Source: an uncultured Verrucomicrobia subdivision 3 bacterium (lineage in GTDB: Bacteria > Verrucomicrobiota > Verrucomicrobiia > Limisphaerales > UBA11358). Taken from it: a DNA stretch of 61,863 nucleotides. The stretch covers positions 1 through 61,863 of the forward strand of contig CAITTG010000096.1 in assembly GCA_903895255.1 (NCBI GenBank), written 5' to 3'. Shown piece after piece: positions 33,573 through 43,709 of this stretch (its first letter is position 1; each line of letters opens with the position of its first letter). The translations under genes were made by a program, and so were the position numbers. Under the pieces are notes generated by a model, which made no database searches, had not been told where the DNA came from, and was given only the letters and a program-made list of their open reading frames with translations.

Positions 33573-35324
33573 ATGGACAAAGAGCAGGTGGCGGACATTT
33601 TGCAGCAGATCGGGACGTTACTGGAATTGAGCGGCGAAAACCCGTTCAAGACGCGGGCATATGCGAACGCCGCGCGGACCCTAGAGGGCCTGGGCGAACC
33701 GCTCGCCACCCTGGTGGCGGAAAAACGCCTGGGCGAAATCAAGGGCATCGGCGCGGCGCTGGAGCAAAAAATCACCGAGTTGGTGAAGACCGGCCGGCTC
33801 AAATATTACGAGGAACTCAAGGCCTCGCTGCCCCCGGGCCTGATCGCCCTGCTGGAGATTCCGGGACTGGGACCCAAAAAAATCCAGGCCTTGCGCAAGC
33901 ATTTGGGCGTGGATTCCGTCGAAAAACTCGAGGCGGCCTGCCGCGCGGGCAAAGTCGCTGAACTGGAGGGGTTTGGCGAGAAGACGCAGACGAATTTGCT
34001 GGAAGGAATTGAACGGCACCGCACCTATGCCTCCAAACACCTCCTTTCCGATTCGCTCATCGTGGCGGAGCCGTTGCTCGAGGCCTTGCGGGATTGTCCG
34101 GACGTCATCCGTTGCAGCACGGCTGGAAGTCTGCGGCGGTTTAAGGAAGTGGTGGGGGACATCGATTTGCTGGCGTCCTCCAAGTCGCCGGCCGAGGTGA
34201 TTGCTTTTTTTGTGGCCCAGCCCGGAATCCTCAAAGTGATCGCCCAGGGCGAAACCAAGGCCAGCGTGATTTTGGAAGGCGGCATCCAGTGCGACTTGAG
34301 GGTGGTCAGTGACACGGAATTTCCCTTTGCCCTAGCTTATTTTACGGGCAGCAAGGAACATAATATCGTGATGCGGCAGCGCGCCATTGCCCGGGGGCTG
34401 CGGCTGAATGAATACGGGTTGTTCAAGTCCAAGGAGGAGACGCGGGATCCGGCCCTGCGGGTGGCGTGTGCGACGGAGGAGGACATTTTTGGGGCGCTGG
34501 CCCTCCCGTACGTCCCGCCCGAATTGCGGGAGGATCATGGCGAATTTGCCGCCGGCGAGTCAAACTCGCTGCCTCGGCTGATCGAGTGGACGGATTTGAA
34601 GGGGGCGTTGCACAATCATTCGAATTGGAGTGACGGTCACAACACCTTGGCGGAAATTGCCGATTACATGGAAGATCTCGGTTTGGCCTATTGGGCGATC
34701 ACCGATCATTCCAAAGCCTCCTTTCAGGCGAACGGCCTGGACGCAGTGCGTTTACGGGAGCAAATCCAGGCCATTGGCGAGCTCAATGCCCGGCTGGCGG
34801 GTCGGGGAAGTGATTTCCGTTTGTTGACGGGATCGGAGGTGGACGTGTTGAAGGACCGTCTGGATTTTGACGATGACGTGCTGGCGGAACTGGACGTCGT
34901 GGTTGCGAGCCTGCATGTGCCCTCCAGCCAGGAGGCGGAGAACACCAAACGGTTGATCCGCGCGGCCGAGAATCCCTTTGTCCATATGCTCGGCCATTTG
35001 ACCGGCCGTTTACTGCTGCGGCGTGAGCCATATCCGGTTAACATCGAGGCAGTTATTGATGCTTGCGCGGCAACCGGCACTTGGATAGAGTTGAACTGCA
35101 ATCCGTGGCGGTTCGATTTGGACTGGCGGCACTGGCCTTATGCCAAGACCAAGGGCGTGCTATGTGTAATCAATCCAGACGCGCATCGCAATGACCAAGC
35201 GGGGTATTTGCGTCTGGGGGCGGGTATGGCACGCAAAGGCTGGCTGGAGCCCAAGCAAGTGGTTAATGATTTGAATTTGAGTGGATTGCGGCAGGCTTTG
35301 GGCAAGAAACGTAGCCGGTTTTAA
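33573..35324 (+). CDS. polX: DNA polymerase X family protein (polymerase/3'-5' exonuclease)
   Basis: 583 residues from ATG 33573. N-terminal helix-hairpin-helix segments (LGEIKGIGAALEQKI, LEIPGLGPKKI) bind DNA. The polymerase site has GSLRR followed by GDIDLL (metal aspartates). The C-terminal PHP domain (about 345-583) has HNHSNWSDG, AITDHSK, VASLH, and late ELNCNPWR and NPDAH motifs for the metal-dependent exonuclease. Bacterial PolX fills gaps in base-excision repair. Monocistronic and divergent from thiD. Confidence 0.95.
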   Translation: MDKEQVADILQQIGTLLELSGENPFKTRAYANAARTLEGLGEPLATLVAEKRLGEIKGIGAALEQKITELVKTGRLKYYEELKASLPPGLIALLEIPGLGPKKIQALRKHLGVDSVEKLEAACRAGKVAELEGFGEKTQTNLLEGIERHRTYASKHLLSDSLIVAEPLLEALRDCPDVIRCSTAGSLRRFKEVVGDIDLLASSKSPAEVIAFFVAQPGILKVIAQGETKASVILEGGIQCDLRVVSDTEFPFALAYFTGSKEHNIVMRQRAIARGLRLNEYGLFKSKEETRDPALRVACATEEDIFGALALPYVPPELREDHGEFAAGESNSLPRLIEWTDLKGALHNHSNWSDGHNTLAEIADYMEDLGLAYWAITDHSKASFQANGLDAVRLREQIQAIGELNARLAGRGSDFRLLTGSEVDVLKDRLDFDDDVLAELDVVVASLHVPSSQEAENTKRLIRAAENPFVHMLGHLTGRLLLRREPYPVNIEAVIDACAATGTWIELNCNPWRFDLDWRHWPYAKTKGVLCVINPDAHRNDQAGYLRLGAGMARKGWLEPKQVVNDLNLSGLRQALGKKRSRF

Positions 35325-35403
35325 AAATGAAGCGTGGTTTGGGCGGTCGGTCGTAAATTTGGATTCTTATTGAGATAAATTGGTTAAAATTAGAATTTTC
35401 TTT

Positions 35404-35433
35404 TTGACGTGGTTGTCGCATTGGTGCTAAAGT
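35404..35433 (+). promoter_or_regulatory. Candidate sigma-70-type promoter of the EPS-export module
   Basis: TTGACG (-35) and TAAAGT (-10) are 18 bp apart, ~75 bp before the barrel-protein start. Confidence 0.4.
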
Positions 35434-35506
35434 CATACCAGTCGTGATGTTTACGCGGGAAAATCCGCCACATTGTTGGGCATTTAGGAAAGAATTTTGA
35501 AATAAT

Positions 35507-36790
35507 ATGAAGAAATTCGTTGTATCGGTGGGTTTGGCCGCATCCGGGGCAATGGTGCTCAACATGTCCGGAATGGCGCAGAGCGCCCTGTTTGGTGACG
35601 CCAAGGACTGGAATGTATCCAGCTCGCTGCAAGGGTTTTACGATTCCAACTACAACATTGGTGCCAACCAACAGGGTAGTTGGGGCATTGAGCTTTCACC
35701 GACCATTACGGCGACAATTCCGCTGACGCAGACCCAGATTGGCTTCCTCTACACCTACGGGCTGCAATGGTACGCGCAGCGTCAAAACGATCATGTTAAC
35801 GCCTACGACCAGCAGCATACCGTCAGTCTTTGGGTGGATCATGCGTTTAATGAGCGTTATGACTTGAAAGTCGCGGACACCTTTAATTCCGGTCAGGAGC
35901 CTGAATTGTTGGCGGGTGGTGGCACGATTTATCGCGTGAATGGCAACAACATTGCCAATAACGCCACGGCCACGCTGAATACGGAATGGACCCGGTTAAT
36001 CAGCACTTCACTTTCATACGAGAACAATTTCTACGATTACCAGAGCCAACCCTATGCGGGTCAGTTGAATCGTGTGGATAATTCTCCGGCACTGGATGTG
36101 CAATGGCATCTGACTCCGGAAACGATGCTTTTTGTGGGGTATAAATTTAACATCGAGAACTACCTTGATGGTGCGGTGATTGCGAATTATGGTCCGACTA
36201 CCCCGGGTGGTCCGCTTGAAAACTACTACAGCGATTCCCGCGATAACATCAGTCATTTTGGCTACGTGGGTGCGCAGGCGAATTTGCTCCCCAATTTGGT
36301 GGCGGCGGGCAAGGTGGGGGTTCAGTATTATGAGACCATCAATAATCCGGTGCAGAACACCTCGGATACCACGCCTTATGCGGATCTGTCTTTGATTTAT
36401 ACCTATCAACCCGGTTGCAATGCTCAGATGGGATTCACGGAAACCCGCAATGCCACCGACGTGGTGAGTGTGAACAATACGGCAGCTTCCAATTATTCTC
36501 TGACTCAGGATTTGTTGAGTTCCACGGTTTATGCGTCTGTAAATCACCAATTGACCCCGAAATTGTTATTAACGGTCATCGGACGTTACACGGCGTCGCA
36601 ATACAACGGTGGTGAATTTAATAACGAGTGGCAATACGATTACAGCGCGGGAGTCAGTGCGAATTATGCCTTTACCCGGCATGTTTCCGGCCAGTTGGGT
36701 TATAATTACGACAATGTGGCGGCCCCGGCAGGTTCGGGTCAGTCTTATTTGCGTAATCGCGTTTACTTTGGTTTCTCGGTGGCTTATTGA
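35507..36790 (+). CDS. Outer-membrane beta-barrel protein (EPS export module)
   Basis: 427 residues. A signal peptide (MKKFVVSVGLAASGAMVLN, cut near MAQSA) is followed by alternating polar/hydrophobic strands typical of a transmembrane barrel, many ending in Tyr or Phe (FYDSNYNIG, IGFLYTYGLQWYAQ), and a C-terminal aromatic strand RVYFGFSVAY. It likely inserts in the outer membrane. Immediately downstream is a polysaccharide autokinase/exporter pair, so a role in glycan export or anchoring is inferred. It resembles barrels that precede EPS loci in other Verrucomicrobia, but the exact family is not identified. Confidence 0.8.
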   Translation: MKKFVVSVGLAASGAMVLNMSGMAQSALFGDAKDWNVSSSLQGFYDSNYNIGANQQGSWGIELSPTITATIPLTQTQIGFLYTYGLQWYAQRQNDHVNAYDQQHTVSLWVDHAFNERYDLKVADTFNSGQEPELLAGGGTIYRVNGNNIANNATATLNTEWTRLISTSLSYENNFYDYQSQPYAGQLNRVDNSPALDVQWHLTPETMLFVGYKFNIENYLDGAVIANYGPTTPGGPLENYYSDSRDNISHFGYVGAQANLLPNLVAAGKVGVQYYETINNPVQNTSDTTPYADLSLIYTYQPGCNAQMGFTETRNATDVVSVNNTAASNYSLTQDLLSSTVYASVNHQLTPKLLLTVIGRYTASQYNGGEFNNEWQYDYSAGVSANYAFTRHVSGQLGYNYDNVAAPAGSGQSYLRNRVYFGFSVAY

Positions 36791-36829
36791 GATCGTTCCA
36801 AATTGAGTGATGTTTTTATTGATTTGCAT

Positions 36830-36862
36830 GGGAGCCTAGTATTTACTCAGGCTCCCTTTTTT
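36830..36862 (+). terminator. Intrinsic terminator after the barrel gene
   Basis: GGGAGCCT (36830-36837) pairs with AGGCTCCC (36849-36856) and is followed by six T residues. It should end or attenuate transcription from the barrel gene before the kinase gene. Confidence 0.88.
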
Positions 36863-36877
36863 ATTTAAGTTTAAGCT

Positions 36878-39073
36878 ATGGATTCGTTTAAAAATCAGCC
36901 GGCACCCCAGCAGGAAGCAAAATTACATTTTCTTGATTACTGGCGGATTATTCGCATCCGCAAAGCGATTATCATCACGGTATTTCTCATCACCGCGATT
37001 ATCGCAACAGCGGTTACTTTTATTTTGCCGGAATCCTATTCCAGCACCTGCCGCATCAAAGTGGAGGGCGAAGGTCCGGGCGATATCAGCTCCATGAACA
37101 GCGGACCCTCGGCGGTCATGACGCCTTACGATCCTTTTTTCATTCAAACCACGTTTGAAATCATCCAGTCCCAGGTGGTGTTAAGCAACGTCATCAACCA
37201 GCTCAATCTGAATGTGGAATGGGGTAAAAAATATAACAACGGCGAGACACTCAAAAGTACGGAAACCATGGAGGTGCTCAAACGCCGCATGGTGCTGCAG
37301 CCGGTGCGGAATACCAAGCTGATATCCATAACCGTTTACAGCGATGATAAAAATGAGGCGGCCAGGTTGGCCAACACTGTGGCCACCGCCTACCAGGAGT
37401 ACCGGCTGGGTTCCCGCAAGGAATTGACCGTGGGTGGCTTGAATGTGTTGGAGCAGCAATTTAAGGAGTCCGAGGCGAACATTGAGAAGTGCCAGACCAA
37501 TATTGATTACCTGCGGGGCAAGCTGGGAATCGTGGACAATGATCCGAATTCTTTGATGCCCACGCCGACGCTCAGCCAGCAAATGGTTCAAACTTACGAT
37601 CAGCAAATGATTGACGGCGAACGGACGTACAAATCCCTCCAAACACAATTGCAGGAACTGAAGGGGTACGACAACGAAAAACTCCGCGACGTGCTGCCCA
37701 CCGTGACCGGGGATTCCATGTTGAGCGATTTGCTGGGGAAATTGAATGTGGCGCAACAAACGTACGCCACCTACACCAACGATTATTCACTGGCGGATCT
37801 GCACATCACCCGGGTGCAGTCCACGATCAGCGAGTTGAAAAAAGAGATTGATGACCGGGTCACGGGCATCATGCGGGCGCTGGAAAGCGAAGTGAAATCC
37901 AAGCAGGCGGCCGTGGAGGCCTTGCGCGCTTCCGTGGAGGAGGCCAAGCTGAACGACCAGCAGGAACAGGAACGCGGCCAGCCTTATTGGGATGAGAAGC
38001 GGCACCTCGAGAATCTTCAGGAATTCAACAAGCAACTGGCCGCCAAAATTGAGCTCACCAAACTGGATTTGAGCATTCCAGCCAGTTCATTGGTGACCAT
38101 CACCGATTATGCCCAGCCGGGCGAGGTGCCGGTGAAGCCCAACAAGGCGCTGAACATCGGCCTGGGCTTGGTTTTCGGTTTGATCATGGGCGTCGGCCTC
38201 GCTTTCTTCATCGAATATTTGGATACGAGCGTCAAAACCATTGACGATGTCGAACGCGCCTTTCAGGCACCCGTGCTTGGGGTTATTCCGCAGAATGTGG
38301 GCATTCTGGCCGACGAGGGCCCGGAGAGTAAACATGCCGAGGCCTACCGGGTGTTGCGAACAAACATCTTGTTTTCACGGAAGGACGACAAGCTCAATAG
38401 TATTGTGGTGGTCAGCGCCGGCGCCGGCGAGGGCAAGTCAACGACCACTTTGAACCTGGCCACGGTCTTTGCGCAAACGGGCCAGCGGATTTTGATTGTC
38501 GATTCTGATTTGCGCCGTCCCACTCTGCATAAGCTGTTGAAAGTGGGCAACAATATTGGACTGACCAATTATCTGCTCAAACAAAACACCATTGCCGAAG
38601 TGATTCAAACCACCAACGTGCCGAATCTGGATTTTATGGCCAGCGGCAAGCTGCCCAACAGTTCGATGGGGATTCTAGGTTCCGGCCAGATGAAGGAAAT
38701 GGTTTCGGAATTGAAGCAGCGTTACGATTACATCTTCTTTGACTCCCCGCCCATTCTCGGGGTGAGCGACGCCTCCATTCTCGCCAGCGAAATGGACCTG
38801 GTGGTCCAAATCATCCAATACCGCCGTTACCCGCAGCCGATGAACATCCGCGCCAAACAGATGATCGAAAAGGTCGGCGGCAACTTTGTGGGCATTGTGT
38901 TGAACAACATCAATATGTCCCAAGATGAGAGCTACTATTACTACAGTGGCTACTACCACGATTACTATTATTCCCGGAATGAGAAGGAGCAGGAAGCCGA
39001 GGCTCCCAAGCCGGTTGGCCAGCCGGGCGCGGCTGGGGATGCCGCCGCCGCCGGGATTAAACAAAAATATTGA
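36878..39073 (+). CDS. Polysaccharide co-polymerase / tyrosine autokinase (Wzc-like)
   Basis: 731 residues. An N-terminal membrane helix and Wzz domain (about 20-130), a long coiled-coil periplasmic region (about 180-390), a second helix (about 425-450, NIGLGLVFGLIMGVGLAFFI), then a BY-kinase domain: Walker A SAGAGEGKST, Walker A' IVDSDLRRPT and Walker B IFFDSPPILG. The C-terminus has a Tyr cluster (DESYYYYSGYYHDYYYSR) of autophosphorylation sites. Such proteins set chain length and drive export of extracellular polysaccharide. It starts 16 nt after the terminator T-run. Confidence 0.95.
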   Translation: MDSFKNQPAPQQEAKLHFLDYWRIIRIRKAIIITVFLITAIIATAVTFILPESYSSTCRIKVEGEGPGDISSMNSGPSAVMTPYDPFFIQTTFEIIQSQVVLSNVINQLNLNVEWGKKYNNGETLKSTETMEVLKRRMVLQPVRNTKLISITVYSDDKNEAARLANTVATAYQEYRLGSRKELTVGGLNVLEQQFKESEANIEKCQTNIDYLRGKLGIVDNDPNSLMPTPTLSQQMVQTYDQQMIDGERTYKSLQTQLQELKGYDNEKLRDVLPTVTGDSMLSDLLGKLNVAQQTYATYTNDYSLADLHITRVQSTISELKKEIDDRVTGIMRALESEVKSKQAAVEALRASVEEAKLNDQQEQERGQPYWDEKRHLENLQEFNKQLAAKIELTKLDLSIPASSLVTITDYAQPGEVPVKPNKALNIGLGLVFGLIMGVGLAFFIEYLDTSVKTIDDVERAFQAPVLGVIPQNVGILADEGPESKHAEAYRVLRTNILFSRKDDKLNSIVVVSAGAGEGKSTTTLNLATVFAQTGQRILIVDSDLRRPTLHKLLKVGNNIGLTNYLLKQNTIAEVIQTTNVPNLDFMASGKLPNSSMGILGSGQMKEMVSELKQRYDYIFFDSPPILGVSDASILASEMDLVVQIIQYRRYPQPMNIRAKQMIEKVGGNFVGIVLNNINMSQDESYYYYSGYYHDYYYSRNEKEQEAEAPKPVGQPGAAGDAAAAGIKQKY

Positions 39074-39104
39074 TTCGCTTTTCAAAGTTTTATTGATTAC
39101 TGCC

Positions 39105-39704
39105 ATGATGTCCATTTCTCGAATCATTTTTGCCGGGGGCCTAATGCTGTCCGCTGCCCTGTTCAGCGGATGTTCTTCCACCCCGGTGGCGACGGATCCA
39201 GTGTTCACCCAGAAGCCCGACGCCAATGCCGTGTCACGGCTGAATGTGGGCGACACGGTCACGGTGACGCTTTCCGGTTTGCCGGAAGCTATTGAGCCCC
39301 ATATGGAACCCATCAAGGATGATGGCACCATCTCCATGCCGGACATCGGTCATGTCCAGGCTGCTGGCAAGACCGCCGGGGAATTGCAAAACGAAATCCA
39401 CGACCTGTACGTTCCCAAAATTTACACTCACCTTACCGTGGCCGTCACCTTGGGGGACCGCGTTTATTACGTGGATGGTGAGGTCAAACAGCCGGGCCGG
39501 GAATTGTATCTGGGGGAGACCACCGTCACCCGGGCGATTGCCTCGGCCGGTGATTTTACCGATTTCGCCGATCGCACGGATGTCTGGCTGATTCGCGGGA
39601 AACACAAACTGAAGGTCAACTGCGAGGATGTTTTCGAGGATCCCTCCAAAGACCCACTTGTTTATCCCGGCGACCAGATCATCGTGCGGCGCAAAATATT
39701 TTAA
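39105..39704 (+). CDS. Polysaccharide export lipoprotein (Wza-like)
   Basis: 199 residues from ATG 39105. A lipoprotein signal peptide ends in LFSGCSS (lipobox LFSG-C). A polysaccharide-export domain (LNVGDTVTVTLSGLPE onward) and one SLBB-like segment (YYVDGEVKQPGRELYLGE) follow, ending VYPGDQIIVRRKIF. It forms part of the outer-membrane export channel with the kinase upstream. It is short, with one SLBB segment rather than two or three. The next gene overlaps by one base. Confidence 0.9.
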   Translation: MMSISRIIFAGGLMLSAALFSGCSSTPVATDPVFTQKPDANAVSRLNVGDTVTVTLSGLPEAIEPHMEPIKDDGTISMPDIGHVQAAGKTAGELQNEIHDLYVPKIYTHLTVAVTLGDRVYYVDGEVKQPGRELYLGETTVTRAIASAGDFTDFADRTDVWLIRGKHKLKVNCEDVFEDPSKDPLVYPGDQIIVRRKIF

Positions 39705-40096
39705 TGGTCCAGCTTTGCATTCTCACGGGTAATCAGGCGGGCAATCAGACGATTGTCCGCCGTTTTCCTTTCAGCGTTGGGCGTTCGCCCGGCAATCATC
39801 TGCAACTGGATGAGGCCGGGGTTTGGGATAATCACCTGGCGCTGGAATGGTCAGACCCGCTCCAACTCGTGGTGCGCGCCGGGCCCGGGGCGTTGTTATC
39901 CGTCAACCAGCGGCCGGTGAGCGAGGCGGTTTTGCGCAGTGGCGATATCCTCTCCCTCGGCTCGGTAAAACTGCAATTCTGGCTCGCCCCTACCCGTCAA
40001 CCCGGCTTGGGTCTTCGGGAAGGCTTGGTGTGGGGCTTGATCGCCCTCGTAACCCTTGCGCAACTGGCCCTGATTTACTGGCTGGGCGATCAATGA
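39704..40096 (+). CDS. FHA-domain membrane protein
   Basis: 130 residues. The FHA domain covers about residues 1-90 with [15 protein letters not shown] and an Asn-His pair (DNHLALEW), the core of phospho-Thr recognition. A C-terminal membrane helix ([20 protein letters not shown]) anchors it. It sits right behind the tyrosine autokinase and Wza gene, so it may sense phosphorylated partners of the export machine, although FHA domains usually prefer pThr. Its 3' end overlaps purH convergently by 7 nt. Confidence 0.85.
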   Translation: MVQLCILTGNQAGNQTIVRRFPFSVGRSPGNHLQLDEAGVWDNHLALEWSDPLQLVVRAGPGALLSVNQRPVSEAVLRSGDILSLGSVKLQFWLAPTRQPGLGLREGLVWGLIALVTLAQLALIYWLGDQ

Positions 40097-41637
40097 CGGA
40101 AGTGGCGCACGCCCGTAAAGGCCATCGCCATCCCCCGGGCGTCCGCCGCGGCAATTACTTCCGAATCCTTCACCGAGCCCCCCGGTTGAATGGCCGCCGA
40201 GGCCCCGGCCTCGGCGGCGGCAATCAAGCCGTCCGGGAACGGGAAAAACGCGTCGCTGCACACCACACTCCCGGCCAGTGAAAGTTTCGCCTCGCCGGCC
40301 TTCCACACCGCGATGCGGCTGGAATCCACCCGGCTCATCTGGCCGGCGCCCACCCCCAGCGTGCGGTCCGCGCCGACATAGACAATGGCGTTAGACTTGA
40401 GATGTTTCACCGTGCGCCAGCCAAAGAGCATCGCCTGCAATTCCGCCGCGGTCGGCTGCCGTTGGGTAACAATTTTCAATTCCGCCGCCGTGGTCACCTT
40501 GAGGTCCCGCTGTTGGAGCAGGAACGAAGCCGCCCCCACGCTCCTGACATCCCACGCCGGGGCGTCCAGCGGCGATTTGATGATTCGCAGCAGGCGCAGG
40601 TTTTTCTTTTTCTGCAAAATCGCCAGCGCCTCCGGGGAAAATTCCGGGGCGATAATCACTTCGCTGAAAATTTCCGCAATCGCCTCGGCGCACGCGGCAT
40701 CCAGCGGCTGGTTGACGGCGATGATCCCGCCGAACGGCGCCTGGCGGTCGGTGGCAAACGCCTTGTCCCAGGCTTCGCGCAAACTCCCGCCCTGGCCCAC
40801 CCCGCACGGGTTGGTGTGCTTTAGAATGGCCAGCGTCGGCGACTCGCCGCGATATTCCGTAATCAGCGCGGCGGCGGCGGTCAGGTCGAGAATATTATTA
40901 TAGGACAACTCCTTGCCGTGGAGTTGCTGGAAGTATTCGTGGAACTTGCCGTACAAGGCGGCGGTCTGGTGCGGGTTTTCGCCGTAGCGCAGCGGCTGGA
41001 CCAGCGGCGCGGAGATGGTCAGCGTCGGTGACAGTGCGGCGGGATTCGCGGAGAATTCTTTTTGGAGATGGATGGCAATGGCGGCATCGTACGCGGCGGT
41101 GCGGGCAAAGACCTTGGCGGCGAGCTGGCGGCGCAATTCCAAGGTGGTGTTTCCGGTGGCGGCGATCAGCGCCGCCACAGGGGTGTAATCCGCGGGATCG
41201 ACGATCACCGTGACACTGTCGTGATTCTTGGCCGCGCTGCGCAGCATCGAGGGACCGCCGATGTCGATGTTTTCAATCGCGTCGTGGAGGCTCACGTTGG
41301 GCTTGGCCACCGTTTGTTCGAAGGGATACAAATTCACCACGACCAGATCAATGGGCGGGATGGCGTGCTCCCGCACGGCCGCCTCGTGCGTGGCGTTGCC
41401 GCGAATATAGAGCAGGCCGCCGTGGACTTTGGGGTGCAGCGTTTTCACGCGGCCATCCAGCATTTCGGGAAAGCCGGTGTGCTCGCTGATGTCCGTGACG
41501 GCCAGGCCCGCCTCGCGTAGCGCCTTGGCGGTGCCGCCGGTGGAGAGGAGCTGAACGCCGCTGGCGGCCAGGGTTTGCGCGAAGGCCACGAGGCCGGTTT
41601 TATCCGAGACGGAGAGCAGAGCCCGTTGAATTTTCAT
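40090..41637 (-). CDS. purH: Bifunctional AICAR transformylase / IMP cyclohydrolase
   Basis: 515 residues, typical length. The N-terminal MGS-like IMP cyclohydrolase domain starts [18 protein letters not shown] and has [26 protein letters not shown] and VVNLYPFE. The C-terminal transformylase carries [19 protein letters not shown] and SDAFFPF with [10 protein letters not shown]. It performs the last two steps of IMP synthesis using 10-formyl-THF. Monocistronic here, with no pur neighbours. Confidence 0.97.
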   Translation of the reverse strand: MKIQRALLSVSDKTGLVAFAQTLAASGVQLLSTGGTAKALREAGLAVTDISEHTGFPEMLDGRVKTLHPKVHGGLLYIRGNATHEAAVREHAIPPIDLVVVNLYPFEQTVAKPNVSLHDAIENIDIGGPSMLRSAAKNHDSVTVIVDPADYTPVAALIAATGNTTLELRRQLAAKVFARTAAYDAAIAIHLQKEFSANPAALSPTLTISAPLVQPLRYGENPHQTAALYGKFHEYFQQLHGKELSYNNILDLTAAAALITEYRGESPTLAILKHTNPCGVGQGGSLREAWDKAFATDRQAPFGGIIAVNQPLDAACAEAIAEIFSEVIIAPEFSPEALAILQKKKNLRLLRIIKSPLDAPAWDVRSVGAASFLLQQRDLKVTTAAELKIVTQRQPTAAELQAMLFGWRTVKHLKSNAIVYVGADRTLGVGAGQMSRVDSSRIAVWKAGEAKLSLAGSVVCSDAFFPFPDGLIAAAEAGASAAIQPGGSVKDSEVIAAADARGMAMAFTGVRHFRH

Positions 41638-42393
41638 TGAAGCGAGAGCTTAATCAATCCGGCCGGGTTTGCAATGTTTTGACGGGAAGAAGGTCGCGAA
41701 TCTTGAAGATTTTTGGCGAGGGGGCCAGCGACGGGGAGGGCCGGGCAATTTTGGACTGGCGGGGTGGAACTTTTGCGGGTTTTAAGGATGGTCATGGGCT
41801 TGAAAAAATGAACAGGCTGAACCGGTTACAGGGTTAATTGGGTAATTTGTTAAATATTTTAAAATCAGCGGTTTATGACTGGTCTTCGGCCGGGTGCCCC
41901 GGGTTGGGGCAGGCCTGGGCGAGGGACCGGTTAAGGTCGCGCGGGCACCTGGTTTGAGGCGCCGATGTCAAAGAGCTTTCCGCCGGCGATGGGGCGCGGC
42001 GGACGGGCCGCCTGCTGGCATTGGCCAGGGGGGGCAGAACCCGAAGGTGCTAACTACTCGTATAATGTAGCATCAAAAGATGAGTTGTCAAAGGGGAAGT
42101 TGAGAAAAAGCGGAAACGGGGGTTGAACGCGAGGCGCAAAGCCGCAGAGTGGGCCATTAACCACGGATGGACACGGATTTGGGTGGCCGCTGGCCCGCCA
42201 CAAAAAGGCACAAAAGGGCGCAAAAAAGACAGGGTGATGGGAATCGCGAATTAAACAAATTCCGCGAAAAATTCTTTAACAGAAGTTAACGAAGGGAACC
42301 AATTTTGGGGCTTGGGGATCGGCACAGGCCAATGAGGCCCAACTGTTACCTGACCGGATGTGCCCGGCGGAACCGCCGGCCTCCGCGCCCGGA
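41638..42393. other. Gene-free stretch upstream of purH
   Basis: About 750 bp without a convincing gene. It contains period-8 repeat traces near 42135 and 42160 and several A-rich runs. I see no clear riboswitch or structured RNA, although the G+C-rich part 41890-42050 could hold one I do not recognise. Confidence 0.5.
42135..42180. repeat. Period-8 repeat traces
   Basis: GCGCAAAGCCGCAGAGTG (8-bp steps) and AACCACGGATGGACACGGAT are relatives of the arrays at 600-631 and 14993-15020. Confidence 0.5.
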
Positions 42394-43218
42394 TCAGGCG
42401 GCGGTTTTAACGGGTTTGTTCAAATAATCCCAAAGCCCGGTTAAAAGTGGCTCGTCACGTCGGGCGGCGATTTGCGCAGTCAGCCAGGCTTTGGCCTGCG
42501 CAAGGACGGCGGGCGGCAGCCGGTCGAACGGAATTTCATAATCCAAATAGGAAGCCTCATGGATGAAACCGCAGAGCAGTCGCGGGGCGGCGCGGGGGGA
42601 AAGCACGTAGCGATAATTAAAGCGGATGCCCTCGGGGTCATGGTCGAAATAGTCCAGCTCGAGGGATTTACCATCCGCCGCGATGCGCGCGTGATCGAAG
42701 GTACCGTGGGGGAAGTCCGGCCGGACCGCCACCGGCAAGGCCTGCGGCGGCACTGGTGCGCCAAAAATACGGCGCCACCAACTGATCCCCGGGAGATCCC
42801 GCCAGGTGCGCGGGGGCGGTTCGGGATAAAGGGTCTGGCGCAATGCCTGTAGTTTGAAATAAAGCTGCGCCTGCAACTGGAGTTCGCGCGCCGCATCGCC
42901 CGCCTGCTCCCGGGCTTTTTGCTGGTAGATGGTGTTGGTTTCCTGCACGGCCTGCTCAATCCATTTCCCGAGCCCGGCGGTCAGTTCTTCCGGGATGCAA
43001 TCAATCCAAATCGCATCCCCATCCACACCGGCCTGCCGCCGCAGGGGACAACCCAAACCGCGCCAGACATTGGTGAACAGATAGGACCAGCCCAGCGGCG
43101 GCGGCCCCGACAGGCGAAAGTAAATGCGGACCAAATCCCCCTTGATGGGATGGCAGCGCTCGGTGAGCAAACCCGCGATGGCAAGCCCTGGGAAAGACAC
43201 CTGAAACGGCAGACTCAT
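42394..43218 (-). CDS. Hypothetical protein
   Basis: 274 residues, no signal peptide or membrane helix. A basic middle part with LREQ/AREQAGDAARELQLQ-type helix (about 105-130), then PPPRTWRDLPGISWWRRIFGAP, given here in two parts PPPRTWRDLPG and ISWWRRIFGAP. The C-terminal half alternates strands with FDHDPEGIRFNYRYVL. No recognised family. It is isolated between two gene-free stretches on the strand of tolC but ~490 bp away. Confidence 0.65.
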   Translation of the reverse strand: MSLPFQVSFPGLAIAGLLTERCHPIKGDLVRIYFRLSGPPPLGWSYLFTNVWRGLGCPLRRQAGVDGDAIWIDCIPEELTAGLGKWIEQAVQETNTIYQQKAREQAGDAARELQLQAQLYFKLQALRQTLYPEPPPRTWRDLPGISWWRRIFGAPVPPQALPVAVRPDFPHGTFDHARIAADGKSLELDYFDHDPEGIRFNYRYVLSPRAAPRLLCGFIHEASYLDYEIPFDRLPPAVLAQAKAWLTAQIAARRDEPLLTGLWDYLNKPVKTAA

Positions 43219-43582
43219 GCGATCATCCTTTCAAGCCTCCGGGAGCAACTGGCCGACCGGGACTGGCCGGGCAAGCCGGGAATGGCCGCGGTTCCAGGCC
43301 AGTGCAGGTGCTGAGGGTTCTCCATGGGGCTCACGCATTTCATAAGGACGGGAAAAATATCGCTCCTCCACCATTCGCCTGCAACCCCTTTTTCCAGGCC
43401 AGGTTGCTCCGGAGGGGGCCGCAGGGTCGTCCACGGCGTCCGGTGCATGGTTCCGGCTCAGTGCTGTCAGATATGGCCCCAGCCTAAAAAACTGCCACCC
43501 CCGGCTGCGCTGCTACGGGAAAAAACCCAAAATCCTCGCTGCGCAGCGCCACATCATTTCTGTCAATACGCTAAAGCAACGG

Positions 43583-43606
43583 CACGAAGGCGCAGAGACG
43601 CAAAAC
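43583..43606 (+). repeat. 8-bp tandem repeat
   Basis: CACGAAGG, CGCAGAGA, CGCAAAAC: the same class as 600-631. Confidence 0.6.
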
Positions 43607-43676
43607 CGGGGTGAATTAGGAAGGCAGGCAGGCTGGAATGGCACAGGTGAAATTTGAGATTTCAAAGGGGAATGGC

Positions 43677-43698
43677 GCGGGGACCAGGCGGTCCCCGC
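43677..43698. repeat. Dyad GCGGGGACC...GGTCCCCGC
   Basis: Perfect 9-bp arms around AGGC, 12 bp beyond the tolC stop. Without a T-run it is not a clear intrinsic terminator but could act as a Rho-independent-like block. Confidence 0.7.
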
Positions 43699-43709
43699 CC
43701 CGGCGGTAA

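Larger units (their letters stand above)
43219..43709. other. Gene-free stretch between the unknown gene and tolC
   Basis: Contains a period-8 array (43583-43606), a 12-bp palindrome CGCTGCGCAGCG (43537-43548) and a dyad at 43677-43698 just after the tolC stop. No gene is supported. Confidence 0.55.

Noticed and set aside
41890..42050. G+C-rich stretch upstream of purH considered as a riboswitch or 6S-like RNA
   Set aside because: I could not draw a known fold or find a conserved core, so no RNA gene is claimed. Covariance-model searches would decide.
43677..43698. Dyad after tolC as an intrinsic terminator
   Set aside because: No T-run follows on the minus strand. It matches the dispersed dyad class better.
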